Below, piece after piece: positions 21,986-31,537 of a stretch of 64,000 nt of DNA. The notes below the pieces were generated by a model. It searched no databases and had not been told where the DNA came from. It was given only the letters and a program-made list of their open reading frames with translations. A program made the position numbers and the translations under genes. The first letter of the stretch is position 1. Each line of letters opens with the position of its first letter. The stretch comes from Phyto melanocephala (taxonomy: Eukaryota; Arthropoda; Insecta; Diptera; Rhinophoridae), in the NCBI GenBank assembly GCA_941918925.1, contig OW799234.1, forward strand, positions 41,942,412 through 42,006,411, given 5' to 3'.

Positions 21986-22480
21986 TCATTTTCAATGACA
22001 TTGACTAGAAAGCCATATGTGCGAAATTTCATCATTATACCTCTAATTCTTTCGGTCTTATTTTATTATTATTTTTTTAATTTAAGATAAAGCGTTTTAT
22101 GGGAGGTGGGCGCAAAAGTAGGCGTGTATAATTAATTTTCCATTATTACAAGTCCTTTGACCAAAATGCAATGTTTAAAAAATTTCAGAATCGTACATTT
22201 AATTTTGTCAGTTTTATTACGTTTTAAATTTTAAATATGTATACCGAAAAAGACACTGTGCGGTATTAATTTTTATACATTTTGAACTATAACTTTTTTC
22301 GTAATGTATAGACTTGTGCAATTTTCAAAGAAATATACCTTCGAAGTTTCATCGCTATATCGTCGTTCGTAAATTATTGTGTTCTATAAGTATAGGTTTT
22401 ATGTGTCACATAGAACACAATAATTTACGAACGACGATATGTCAATGCGTTAGGCATTCTACTGGTCAAACCCTTTCATT
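21986..22480 (-). mobile_element. DINE-like subfamily B internal fragment (reverse)
   Basis: It shares long phrases with other B copies on the minus strand, such as AAGATAAAGCGTTTTATGGG, GAGGTGGGCG and TTCGAAGTTTCAT. It has neither head nor tail. A 31-bp perfect inverted repeat interrupts it at 22357-22440. Confidence 0.6.
22357..22440. repeat. Perfect 31-bp inverted repeat with 22-nt loop
   Basis: Arms 22357-22387 and 22410-22440 are exact complements (outer end ATATCGTCGTTCGTAAATTA). The related B copies near 36840, 38520 and 39365 lack this hairpin and read straight from TTTCAT into GCGTT-type sequence, so it was inserted or generated in place. Confidence 0.85.
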
Positions 22481-22489
22481 TTATTAAGG

Positions 22490-22621
22490 TATAGTGTGAA
22501 TTAAAAAAGATAAATGTGTACATATCGGCCATTTAATTGGGGACGCCATTTTGGATTTGAATTTTGTAATAGTTTTCTGATCTTTAATTTGAAACTGTAT
22601 TTTTCGGTATTCTTAAAATTA
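22490..22621 (-). mobile_element. DINE-like subfamily C fragment
   Basis: CATATCGGCCATTTAATTGG, GACGCCATTTTGGATTTGAA resembles the C-type stretch near 8790 and 44190-44330. It lies between two B pieces. Confidence 0.35.
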
Positions 22622-23218
22622 ACAAGTTAGAGCACTATATTCGGCTGTGCCAAAAAAACTTATTATTTTATTATTATACTATATACTTACTAAAATATGT
22701 TTCACTTTTTTTTTGTTACTTCGATAAGCTAGTAAACTATTTACGTAAAATTTGTCTTTCAATAAAAATGGGCGTTAAAGGTGGTGTGTCAATATATGTA
22801 GTTTCTGCTAAAAAATACAACTTAGATATTTCAATATAGTCCTTTATTATTCCAAAATCTTTATTCATTAAGAAATTATATGAATTTGAGATAAAGCGTT
22901 ATATGGGAGGTGGATGTAAAAGTGGGAGTGTCACATTTATTTTCTGGCATAACAATGGGATTGATTAGAAAGCTATATGTACAAAATTTTATCATCATAA
23001 AATTTTCCTAATTCTCCGATTAAGCCCATTTTCAATACCAAAGAAACCTTGCGTAAAAGAAATATTCTGGCAAAATTTGAGCCCCCTAGCTTTTTCGGTC
23101 CGATCTCTATCTAGGTTTCAACAGACGGACGGACATAGCTAGAATAGATATTTCGATGTGTTACAAACGGAATGACAAATTGAATAAACTCCTACAACTT
23201 TTTTGGTGTTGGGTATAA
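22622..23218 (-). mobile_element. DINE-like element, subfamily B (copy B2, reverse, shortened)
   Basis: From the tail (AACAAGTTAGAGCACTATAT, TCGGCTGTGCC, hairpin partly lost) through family sequence to the complement of GTCCGTCCGTCTG (about 23121-23140) and the head ending GGTGTTGGGTATAAAA at 23218. The core GACCCCATAAAG is deleted: the sequence jumps from CATAGCTAGA to TAGATATTTCGATGTG. Confidence 0.7.
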
Positions 23219-23590
23219 AAATGTTCCAAGAATGATAATGAATAAGGGCCCAAATTTTTATATTGCAGGCAAAAACCAAATTAAATTTTACGAGAAAAAT
23301 GCCTGAGATATATAAAGATAAATTATTGCAGAACGGGCAATAACGAATGTAGCATATTGAAACAATAAAATAAGTCAAGCCCAATTTCAAGGAGACATGT
23401 AAAATCGTGGATAGACTACAATCAAAGTAGATAGAATGCAACATTAGGCTTAAAAGTTTCAACGTCGAAAATATATTTAGTGTAGTATACTTAACTGTGT
23501 ATGCTGTTTTTTATTTAATTTAAAAAAAATACATTGCATTTTTGCATTTCCGACCAAATAAAGTATAAAGCGGAACTCACTCTTTGATGC
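23219..23590. other. Left flank of the intact LTR element
   Basis: AT-rich sequence with one scrap of DINE-like core (TTTCCGACCAAATAAAGTAT at about 23547-23567). The target duplication ATGC of the LTR element is at 23587-23590. Confidence 0.45.
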
Positions 23591-23825
23591 TGTGGCGTAC
23601 GTTCCCCCACATACGATCTGGCAACAACATTATTTTTTACATTTTGACAACGCCAATGATTGTCAAGATTCTTGTAGAACATTCTTCTTTTTATCGACAG
23701 ACGCTTAAGTCTTTTTTTGATATTCAATTATTTTCATTAAATAAATAGTTATAAATTAATTTAAGAATTAACTATATTCGTTTAATTTGATCTCTTTGCT
23801 TAATCATCGGATAACATCCTCTACA
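23591..23825 (+). repeat. 5' LTR
   Basis: 235 bp from TGTGGCGTACGTTCCCCCAC to CCTCTACA, matching 27940-28174 at all but one position. It must hold the promoter and the start of the genomic RNA. AAATAAATAG near 23740 may serve as polyadenylation signal in the 3' copy. Confidence 0.93.
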
Positions 23826-23827
23826 TT

Positions 23828-23840
23828 TGGTGACCCCGAC
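23828..23840 (+). other. Primer binding site, tRNA-Trp type
   Basis: TGGTGACCCCGAC begins two bases after the LTR. It equals the complement of the last 13 bases (with CCA) of tRNA-Trp, then diverges to AAAAGG. The third LTR element at 63557 has a longer match to the same tRNA. Confidence 0.8.
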
Positions 23841-23857
23841 AAAAGGAACACAGCGCA

Positions 23858-24709
23858 ATGGACAACGATGGCAAGAATGCAGACGTTCTCCCTGGTGCCT
23901 CACATAATTTACCACCACCACCATTACGGAATCTACCAACAGCCTCAGGTCAACACACCGAAGAATTGGCACGCATCTCCGTGAAGATTCCCCCATTTTG
24001 GCATGCTCGCCCAGAACTTTGGTTCGCTCAAATTGAGTCGCAATTTGCCACAGCCGGGATAACGTCCGAGCTGACTAAGTACCACACCGTGGTAGCAGCT
24101 ATCGATGGTTCAATTCTGTCCCAGGTGAGTGACATCATATTGAACATGCCAAAGGAAAATCAGTATGCAACCCTTAAAAAACGTTTGCTGGAAGAATTCG
24201 CCGACTCTGAACAGAAACGGTTAAAAAAACTTTTGCAGGACATAGAACTTGGGGATATGCGACCATCGCAACTTCTTCGGGAAATGAAAAATTTGGCCGG
24301 TAACCAGGTCGATGACGCTTTTTTGAAATCTATGTGGATGACGCGTTTACCAAACCACATGCGTACCATAATTTCGATAAGTCGTGAGACTCTTGACAAT
24401 ATCGCTGTAATGGCCGATAAAATATCAGAAGTCAACGACAATTCATCAGTTCAGGAACTTTCACTGGCAAGAACTCCAACAACAAACAACACAACTTTAC
24501 AACAACAACTACAGCAATTAACAAAAGAAGTCGCTAGTTTGAAGACACAATTTCAACGCTCGCGTAGTAGTAACAGATCCAATTCCGGCAATCGTAATCG
24601 TAGTAATACTCGTGAAGAAGCTCAATCCAATGGAAAATGTTGGTACCACAGAAAATTCGGCTCTAAGGCTAAAAAATGCAAAGAGCCATGCAGCGAAAAT
24701 TTAAACTGA
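23858..24709 (+). CDS. gag: Gag polyprotein of the CsRn1-like element
   Basis: The 283-residue protein starts at the first ATG after the primer site. It should form the virus-like particle and bind RNA. Residues about 45-190 carry the capsid-like block typical of this clade ([19 protein letters not shown], then a helix-rich segment through [10 protein letters not shown]). A Gln-rich coiled segment and a basic Arg/Ser/Asn-rich stretch (about 225-255) follow. The C-terminus has a zinc-finger-like C261-x2-H264-x9-C274-x3-C278. The pattern is CHCC, not the usual CCHC knuckle. The gene ends at TGA 24707-24709, directly after a double slippery sequence, so part of the product should continue into pol. 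No stops or indels were seen. Confidence 0.9.
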   Translation: MDNDGKNADVLPGASHNLPPPPLRNLPTASGQHTEELARISVKIPPFWHARPELWFAQIESQFATAGITSELTKYHTVVAAIDGSILSQVSDIILNMPKENQYATLKKRLLEEFADSEQKRLKKLLQDIELGDMRPSQLLREMKNLAGNQVDDAFLKSMWMTRLPNHMRTIISISRETLDNIAVMADKISEVNDNSSVQELSLARTPTTNNTTLQQQLQQLTKEVASLKTQFQRSRSSNRSNSGNRNRSNTREEAQSNGKCWYHRKFGSKAKKCKEPCSENLN

Positions 24710-27700
24710 GCAGTCTGTCACTATCGACGGTAAATGACAGACAAAAAGTTCTACACCGCCGTCTTATAATTTTTGATAAAAATTCAAATTTAAAATTTCT
24801 CATGGATACCGGAGCGGAAGTCAGCGTTATCCCTCCTAACCGACATCAACTAAAGTCTCCGGACAACAACATTTTTTTATTTGCTGCGAATAAATCGCCG
24901 ATTAAGACATATGGTGAAAAAAGCTTAACACTTAATTTAGGCTTACGTCGACCTTTTGCATGGAATTTTGTAATTGCAGAAGTTTCTCAACCTATTCTAG
25001 GCGCAGACTTCTTGGGTCATCATAATTTGATAATAAGTATGCGGCAGCGTAAACTGTTTGATGGTAACACTAATATGGCTAGCAATTGCAGTATTGCGAC
25101 CATCGAATCACCGATTCTAGGTTTATCTACCATCGACGTCAACGACACATTTCAAGTACTTCTCAAACAATTCCCTGGAATTACACAATCACAGCATTCA
25201 ATCAACAACACCATCCACGATGTTACTCACCATATAATCACAAGTGGACAACCTGTTTTCGCCAAGCCCCGTCGCCTAGCACCTAATATGCATAAAGCCG
25301 CTAAAGCTGAAATCCAATCGTTACTCGACGCTGGTATCTGCCGTCCTTCATCTAGTCCTTGGGCAAGCCCACTTCACATGGTAAAGAAGAAAAACGGTGA
25401 GTGGAGGCCTTGCGGGGACTACAGAAAACTGAACGCCATTACCGAACCGGATCGATACCCGATCCCACACATACACGACTTTACTCATTGGTTAGAGGAT
25501 AGCAAAATTTTTTCAACAATTGATTTGCGAAGAGCATACCACCAAATCCCTGTGGCGCCATCCGACGTTCCAAAGACAGCCATAACAACGCCATTCGGCA
25601 TGTATGAGTTTACTCATATGACATTCGGGTTGAGAAATGCAGGACAAACTTTCCAACGCCTAATGGACCACATCCTTCGTGATTTGGATTTCGCCTATGC
25701 TTATTTAGACGACATTTTGATCGCCTCAAAAGACTTAGAGCAACATCAACAACACGTAAAGTTGGTCTTTGGAAAACTACAAAATTTTGGCATCGTTATA
25801 AACCCATCTAAATGTAATTTTGGTAAGTCCGAAGTGAAATTTCTTGGCTTTACAGTTAACGTAAATGGCATCTGTCCTCCAACGGAAAGAGTAGATGTTA
25901 TAACTCAGTACAAATTGCCGGAACGAGTTTGTGACCTTAAACGTTTTATGGGTATGCTTAACTTCTTTAGAAGATTTTTGCCAAAAGCCGCTACCCAGCA
26001 AGCAACTTTATTTGAACATATACGTGGCAATAAAAAAAACGACAAATCAGTTATAAAGTGGACCGAAGAGGGAAAACTTGCTTTTGAGCAATGCAAGACA
26101 CAGCTCCGTGACGCAACATGTCTTGCTTTTCCTAAACACAACACTCAACTCGCTCTAATGGTAGACGCCTCAGACATGGCCATAGGTGCCGTTTTACAGC
26201 AAGTGGTAAACGACAACTTTCAGCCACTTGGTTTTTATTCAGAGCGACTAAACGAAGCTCAACGAAAATACAGCACCTACGATAGGGAGCTATTGAGTGC
26301 ATACAAAGCAGTCAGACATTTTCAGCACATGCTGGAAGGTCGTGAATTTTGTATATATACGGATCACAAACCGCTTCAATTCGCATTTAAACAGAAACTC
26401 GACAAGGCAAGCCCTAGGCAAATTCGTCACCTAGATTTTTTGAGCCAATTTACTACGGACATAAGGCAAATACCTGGCAAAGAAAACGTAGTTGCGGACA
26501 CTTTGTCCCGCCTTGAAGCAATTCATGTAGACAACACAATTGATTTTGCAGAATTGTCACGCCATCAGAACGACGATGAGGAAATCAAATCATTTCTTAA
26601 CTCTAATTCAAACTTGCAACTTAAATCGTTCGTATTACCTAACACAAACTTTTCCATATATTGCGATATTTCAACCGGAGTAGTGCGACCATTCCTAACT
26701 AAGGAATTTCGTAAAACGGCATTTGATTCAATCCATAATTTATGCCACACTAATGCAAGAAAAACCACAAAGTTGGTTACTGAAAAATTCGTCTGGCCTA
26801 GTGTAAAAAGGGATTGCCACCTTTGGGCAAGGGCTTGTATCGCCTGCCAAAAAGGAAAAATTCATCGCCACAACAAAGCACCACTCTGCGAATATTTTAC
26901 TACTTCCGATCGTTTTGACCACATCAACATCGACATTGTTGGGCCATTACCGCCATCTAAAGGATTCCGATATTGCTTAACAATGATCGATCGTTTCTCC
27001 CGCTGGACGGAGGTATGCCCGTTAGAGGACATTACAGCTGAAAATGTCGCTTTCGCTTTTTATTCAACATGGATATCGAGGTTCGGCATACCATTACGAG
27101 TTACTACGGATCAAGGACGTCAATTTGAGTGTAATTTTTTTAAAGAATTGACTAGAATCCTTGGCATACAACATCTGAGAACGACAGCTTATCATCCAGC
27201 AGCAAACGGTATCATCGAAAGATTTCACCGACCCTTGAAAGCTGCTATTAAATGTTATGAATCAGAAAATTGGGTAGAAATTTTACCATTAATTCTTTTG
27301 GGATTTCGAGTTACGTATAAGGAGGACATCGATGCAACGCCATCTCAACTAGTCTATGGATCTAGTTTACGTCTCCCAGGTGAGTTTTTGACAGAAGGTG
27401 ACAGAAACGAAACCTCTCAAAATGAATTCGTCAACAAACTCAGAAACTTTATGAACGATCTTCGACCCACCAAAACTTCTTTCCACGCTAGGGATAAACC
27501 GTTTATTGAAAAAGATTTACATACATCTCCACAAGTATTTATACGTAATTCAATGGTCTGCAAACCACTGCAAACTCCGTATGAGGGACCATTTCCCGTT
27601 TTAAAACGTCATTCAAAATATTTTACTGTAAATGTTAAAGGAAAGAAAATGAACATTAGTTTGGACCGTTTGAAGGCAGCATTTATTGTGAATCCAGGAA

Positions 27701-27939
27701 ACTCTGCAAATGATAATCACAATTGTAATAGACAACCGACACACATCGAACCACCAACTCATGAATCAACAGTCATTGAACCATCAGTCAAGGAAACAAC
27801 ATCCAAAGAATCAACAGCCAACGAGCTGCCTCTAAGGGAACCTGCTAACATTCTCCTCGATCCTAACGGCGAACCAAGGACCATCACTTCGCGTTATGGT
27901 CGTAAGGTACGATTTTGCCTCAACCGGAAGGGGGAGTAA
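24676..27939 (+). CDS. pol: Pol polyprotein: protease, RT, RNase H, integrase
   Basis: The frame is open from 24673 and overlaps gag; the ATG at 24676 is probably not a real start, since translation should come by frameshift. Numbering from it: protease DTGA at 44-47 with ILGADFL flap end near 107-113; RT with [11 protein letters not shown] (D283) and YLDD at 343-346; RNase H with D497, E538 and D563 (YTDHKPL); integrase with a His-Cys zinc region near 690-735 (ending CIACQKGK) and catalytic D753, D812 and E848, the last two separated by 35 residues as required. The C-terminus is Glu/Pro/Thr-rich. Its TAA (27937-27939) touches the 3' LTR. No disruptions were seen, so the enzyme set looks functional. 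Confidence 0.93.
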   Translation: MQRAMQRKFKLSSLSLSTVNDRQKVLHRRLIIFDKNSNLKFLMDTGAEVSVIPPNRHQLKSPDNNIFLFAANKSPIKTYGEKSLTLNLGLRRPFAWNFVIAEVSQPILGADFLGHHNLIISMRQRKLFDGNTNMASNCSIATIESPILGLSTIDVNDTFQVLLKQFPGITQSQHSINNTIHDVTHHIITSGQPVFAKPRRLAPNMHKAAKAEIQSLLDAGICRPSSSPWASPLHMVKKKNGEWRPCGDYRKLNAITEPDRYPIPHIHDFTHWLEDSKIFSTIDLRRAYHQIPVAPSDVPKTAITTPFGMYEFTHMTFGLRNAGQTFQRLMDHILRDLDFAYAYLDDILIASKDLEQHQQHVKLVFGKLQNFGIVINPSKCNFGKSEVKFLGFTVNVNGICPPTERVDVITQYKLPERVCDLKRFMGMLNFFRRFLPKAATQQATLFEHIRGNKKNDKSVIKWTEEGKLAFEQCKTQLRDATCLAFPKHNTQLALMVDASDMAIGAVLQQVVNDNFQPLGFYSERLNEAQRKYSTYDRELLSAYKAVRHFQHMLEGREFCIYTDHKPLQFAFKQKLDKASPRQIRHLDFLSQFTTDIRQIPGKENVVADTLSRLEAIHVDNTIDFAELSRHQNDDEEIKSFLNSNSNLQLKSFVLPNTNFSIYCDISTGVVRPFLTKEFRKTAFDSIHNLCHTNARKTTKLVTEKFVWPSVKRDCHLWARACIACQKGKIHRHNKAPLCEYFTTSDRFDHINIDIVGPLPPSKGFRYCLTMIDRFSRWTEVCPLEDITAENVAFAFYSTWISRFGIPLRVTTDQGRQFECNFFKELTRILGIQHLRTTAYHPAANGIIERFHRPLKAAIKCYESENWVEILPLILLGFRVTYKEDIDATPSQLVYGSSLRLPGEFLTEGDRNETSQNEFVNKLRNFMNDLRPTKTSFHARDKPFIEKDLHTSPQVFIRNSMVCKPLQTPYEGPFPVLKRHSKYFTVNVKGKKMNISLDRLKAAFIVNPGNSANDNHNCNRQPTHIEPPTHESTVIEPSVKETTSKESTANELPLREPANILLDPNGEPRTITSRYGRKVRFCLNRKGE
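24697..24706 (+). promoter_or_regulatory. Minus-1 ribosomal frameshift site (two overlapping slippery heptamers)
   Basis: In the gag frame the last codons are AAT TTA AAC TGA. They contain A AAT TTA (24697-24703) and T TTA AAC (24700-24706), both fitting X XXY YYZ, immediately before the gag stop. The pol frame is minus-1 relative to gag and is open from 24673, so shifting at either heptamer enters pol. Both heptamers are known slippery sequences in retroviruses and coronaviruses. Confidence 0.85.
27926..27936 (+). other. Polypurine tract
   Basis: GGAAGGGGGAG lies three bases before the 3' LTR and overlaps the last pol codons; the TAA stop fills the gap. It would prime plus-strand DNA. Confidence 0.8.
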
Positions 27940-28174
27940 TGTGGCGTACGTTCCCCCACATACGATCTGGCAACAACATTATTTTTTACATTTTGACAAC
28001 GCCAATGATTGTCAAGATTCTTGTAGAACATTCTTCTTTTTATCGACAGACGCTTAAGTCTTTTTTTGATATTCAATTACTTTCATTAAATAAATAGTTA
28101 TAAATTAATTTAAGAATTAACTATATTCGTTTAATTTGATCTCTTTGCTTAATCATCGGATAACATCCTCTACA
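27940..28174 (+). repeat. 3' LTR
   Basis: 235 bp, identical to the 5' LTR except one T/C difference. It is followed by ATGC, the second copy of the target duplication. Confidence 0.93.
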
Positions 28175-28178
28175 ATGC

Positions 28179-28675
28179 AAACTACCCTTGCAAGTCGTGC
28201 AGACCGTGCAAGTCTAGCAAACAATTTAACTTGTGCACGACTACAAAAAACAAATTCTATTAAATTACAATTTGCATCACTTGAGCAAATATGCACAACT
28301 AAAAATCAGTGCAAAGTAATGTCACACAAATTTTGCACAACAGATACACAATTTTTTTACTCTCAGGATTTAAAATCTCCACAAATCCGATTTCATACAT
28401 AACATTTTTTACCAAAAAAATGCTGATATTATATTTTTCCGTTGATTTAGGCATTGTAATTTATTTAAAATTAATTAATTTTCTTTTCGGGAAATATTAA
28501 ATCACAGAATCTTATTTATTAATTTAAAAAAAGATTTGTTGTTTCTTAAATACCTAAAAAATCAGCTCGTTGCCATAAGTTTGCAACACACGTTAAAAAT
28601 GCACTTACGCTTGTTAGCAAAAAATGAGTGCATATTTGCACTAATTGCAAAAATGCTACCAAGAGTGAATTCCGC
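28179..28675. other. Non-coding interval right of the LTR element
   Basis: AT-rich, with short inverted words near its left end (GCAAGTCGTGCA and GTGCACGACT at about 28191-28244). No gene is supported. Confidence 0.4.
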
Positions 28676-29272
28676 TTATATTTTCTGAAAGCTTTTGAAT
28701 AAGGGAGTCGATTAAGCTCTGTCAGTCTGTCCGTCTGACCTTCTGTCCGTGTGTATGTTGAAATCAATTTTTTGAAGCCACCGACATCGCCTGGACCCGG
28801 ATGAGGTAATAAAATATCAGAAACATAGCATAGACAACTGAGATACATGAAAAAAACCACGACCCCCTCGTTTTTTTCTCTACAACAACAACAACTTACA
28901 TACAAACAAACGTGGTATACCAGTTAGAGTAAAAGTGGCTTGAATCCCAGCTGAGCCAAACAACAATTTTTTAAAAATTTTTTTTATATTTAAATTTTTT
29001 TTAATTTTTGTTTGTTTTATTTTTTATCTTATATTTATTATTTATATTATTATTTATTTTTTATTTTTCTTTTAATATGTTTTTTATTTTTTTAACACAC
29101 ATACGTAAATTTCTAAGTTTACAATGGGATGTTTTTATATATGTATGTTTTTTATATGTATGTACGCATTTCATATTAGATGAATGGAGATACAAACTAT
29201 TGTTATTGCATGACTACACTTTGTGAAGGGTATATAAGATTCGGCTCGGCCGAATATAGCACTCTTAGTTGT
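28676..29272 (+). mobile_element. DINE-like element, subfamily A (copy A6, head truncated)
   Basis: It begins inside the core (TATATTTTCTGAAAGC) and continues through the (GTCY)n tract, CAACAACAACAAC, the tRNA-like stretch GTGGTATACCAGTTAGAG ... GAATCCCAGCTGAGCC, an A/T tract and a full tail with GTGAAGGGTATATAAG, GATTCGGCTCGGCCGAATAT and CACTCTTAGTTGTT. The best example here of how middle and tail are joined in one orientation. Confidence 0.75.
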
Positions 29273-30101
29273 TCTTATTTGTTTTGTCAATAATGACAAG
29301 GAAATTGTGAACAAATGGTTGAAAAAATGTGTTATCAAGATTAATACCAAAATTTTCAAATAAATTACAAGAGCATACCAACTCTCTGGTTTAATATTAT
29401 TTTGTACAAACATTGAAAACATGACTTTTACGTTCAAATAACTGTTAAGAGGCGATTTTATATTCCTAGTAAACAAAATATTGTATTACTGAAACTCTAT
29501 GTGCCATTGGGGGTTTCTAACAACAGATTTTATTGTTTGTAATTCTTAATTATATGATACAAACTTCTAAAGTAATTGTAGATTTGCAGGAATAATTAAT
29601 AATTTATATGTACATGCGAGTATTTGTTATGTTAAAAGTATACAATAATTTAATTGTTTTTATATGTAAATGAACTCTAATATTTCAAAGACAATATTTA
29701 TTCATTCATTTCTGGATCAAGTTCTTTTATTCTTAATTTTTCTATAAGAAGAAATTAAATTTTTTCTACTTGTGATAATAGAAAAATAAGCGAAAAAGTA
29801 AGTTTTATCCCGACTCCAGTCGATTGGAATGTATTTTCGAAAACAGCTTTGATGTTATCATCGGCACTCTTTGATCGAAGTGTTTAGTTTTGGATGTAAA
29901 TATCATCCATTTAACACAAAAGTTTTCAATGAAACAGAAAACTTAAATCAAGCATCGCATTTCTAATCATTTTCACTGTTATAGCAGTGAGAACAAAATT
30001 GATCATAACTTAAGCTTTTTCGTTTTGTGTTTTTCTTCACGTTTTTATTATCGCATTTTTTCATTTATAAATTTGTTTTTGCTTTAATCCATCTGATGGT
30101 C
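29273..30101. other. Non-coding interval, nothing recognised
   Basis: AT-rich sequence without supported genes or element ends. Confidence 0.45.
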
Positions 30102-30735
30102 AGGGTTGCCGTTGAAAAATTTGAAAAAGTGGCATAAAAAGGGATTTAAAAAAGGGTATTTTAAAATAAAATAGGCTCAAGTTTTTTGTAAAAAAAAAAA
30201 AGAAACAAACCTTAATTCAATATAAGAAAAAAAAACACAGAATTTCAACAATTAATTAAATACATATGACTAAAATAAAAGTAATTATAACTATAACATA
30301 TACATATTTGAATAATAAAGCAATATTTAAACTAAAAAACAATTTACAGGTACATTTCAACATCAATCATATTATAAAAAAAAAGTTACTTTTATAAACG
30401 TATGTCACTTTTTACAAATACTTATTCTATATTTTGTAATTAAGTCTTCACTTGGTGTCCATTCTTCCAGCTCCGTGTCGAGCAAGTGGAGTGATGAAAG
30501 CATGGAGTCGCAAGCTTTTATTTTAAGTCTGTTTAAAAGTTTATTTTTAATCAATCTATATCGAGCCATAACCGCACAAAAAGCTCAAGCGACAAAAATG
30601 AAATTATACAGTAGAAGGTTTTTATTATTTATTTCGTGTTTGAATTGAGTTAGAGCAACAAATTTTTGTATGAAGACACAGTTCGTTCCAATGCATAAAA
30701 TTAATCTAATTGCTTTCTCATATCAGCAGAATAAA
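30102..30735 (+). mobile_element. hAT-like terminus with decayed interior
   Basis: At 30102 the sequence CAGGGTTGCCGTTGAAAAAT, AAAAAGTGGCATAAAAAGGG looks like a hAT terminal inverted repeat and subterminal region. On the minus strand around 30460-30590 a frame reads ARYRLIKNKLLNRLKIKACD, which may be a transposase C-terminal relic. No matching right end was found; the MITE at 30736 and later insertions may have removed it. Confidence 0.4.
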
Positions 30736-31177
30736 GCTATAAACACAATCAAAGGCTACCGACCATCGACTACCGACTACAAAGGTAGCTGGCTACAAAA
30801 ATAGCCAAGTCGCCAGCTACTTAATTCTTTTAACGACTAACTACAAAAAAAACATTTGTTTTGACACATGTTTAAAGTTGAACAAAACAAACTTAATTAA
30901 TGATGCCACTATAATAGTTTTTCGCGTTTTTAATAGCGATATTTAATGTATTGCGTTTTTAAAACCACCATTTCATGCATTTATTGTATTGGCAGCACTA
31001 ATCTATTTTTTGTAGCCAAGAAAAATAGAAATTAGCCAAAGTTGGCTACGGGCTACAAAAGTAGCCGTGTAGTCGGTAGTCGTGTAGCAGCTAAAATAAT
31101 TATTCTCATAAGCACGCATGTATTCTATTTTTGACATCTTGTAGTCGATGGTCGGTGGACTTGATTGTGTTTATAGC
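30736..31177. mobile_element. 442-bp MITE rich in TAGCC/GTAGC words
   Basis: Ends are inverted repeats beginning GCTATAAACACAATCAA and continuing, after a short mismatch, into CCGACCATCGACTAC on both sides (about 37 bp in all). The interior has many copies of GTAGCC, TAGCCA and GACTAC on both strands (for example 30783-30830 and 31013-31095). A clear target duplication is not visible (ATAAA left, ATAAC right). No coding capacity. Confidence 0.7.
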
Positions 31178-31537
31178 ATAACAGTAATTTTTGGCGGTTA
31201 AGCTTTTTTTGCTGTCATTCTGTTGAACTACTGAAAAAAAACTGTGTCGGTTAAGATAAAATATCTTTATGATCAACGGTTTTTTTCATTTACAAAACCA
31301 TATTTTTTGTAATTTATTTCGTTTAAATACATATGTATATAAAGCTTTTTATTTGTACTAGAAATTAAATATTTATGTAATCAATACAGTAAATGTCCAA
31401 TAGTACGAATCATTATTATAAAACCATTCAGATAGTATACATAAATAAAAAAATAAATAAATTAACAAAAAAGTAATAAAAAAAAAGTTATAGTAAAACT
31501 TAACTTCCTTTTTTTGCAAAAAAAAAAAAAAAAAAAA
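31178..31537. other. Non-coding interval with poly-A run
   Basis: AT-rich sequence ending in a run of about 22 A (31517-31538) at the boundary of the next element. Confidence 0.45.

Larger units (their letters stand above)
23591..28174 (+). mobile_element. Complete Ty3/gypsy LTR retrotransposon, CsRn1-like
   Basis: The element is 4584 bp with two 235-bp LTRs (TGTGGC...CTACA), flanked by the 4-bp duplication ATGC (23587-23590 and 28175-28178). It contains a primer site, gag, pol in the minus-1 frame, and a polypurine tract. I place it near the CsRn1 clade from two traits known there: a tRNA-Trp primer site and a gag finger with a Cys-His-Cys-Cys pattern instead of CCHC. LTRs differ at one position (T at 23731 versus C near 28080), so insertion is recent. 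All key catalytic motifs are intact. No env and no chromodomain are visible. Confidence 0.92.

Noticed and set aside
23139..23462. 107-residue open frame with hydrophobic segments
   Set aside because: It overlaps the head of a reverse B element and has no recognisable domain.
24160..24441. Minus-strand open frames over gag and pol
   Set aside because: Shadows of the well-supported plus-strand genes.
28908..28955. A functional tRNA gene
   Set aside because: The A and B box-like words are too close, no acceptor or anticodon stem can be formed, and it recurs as part of a transposon.
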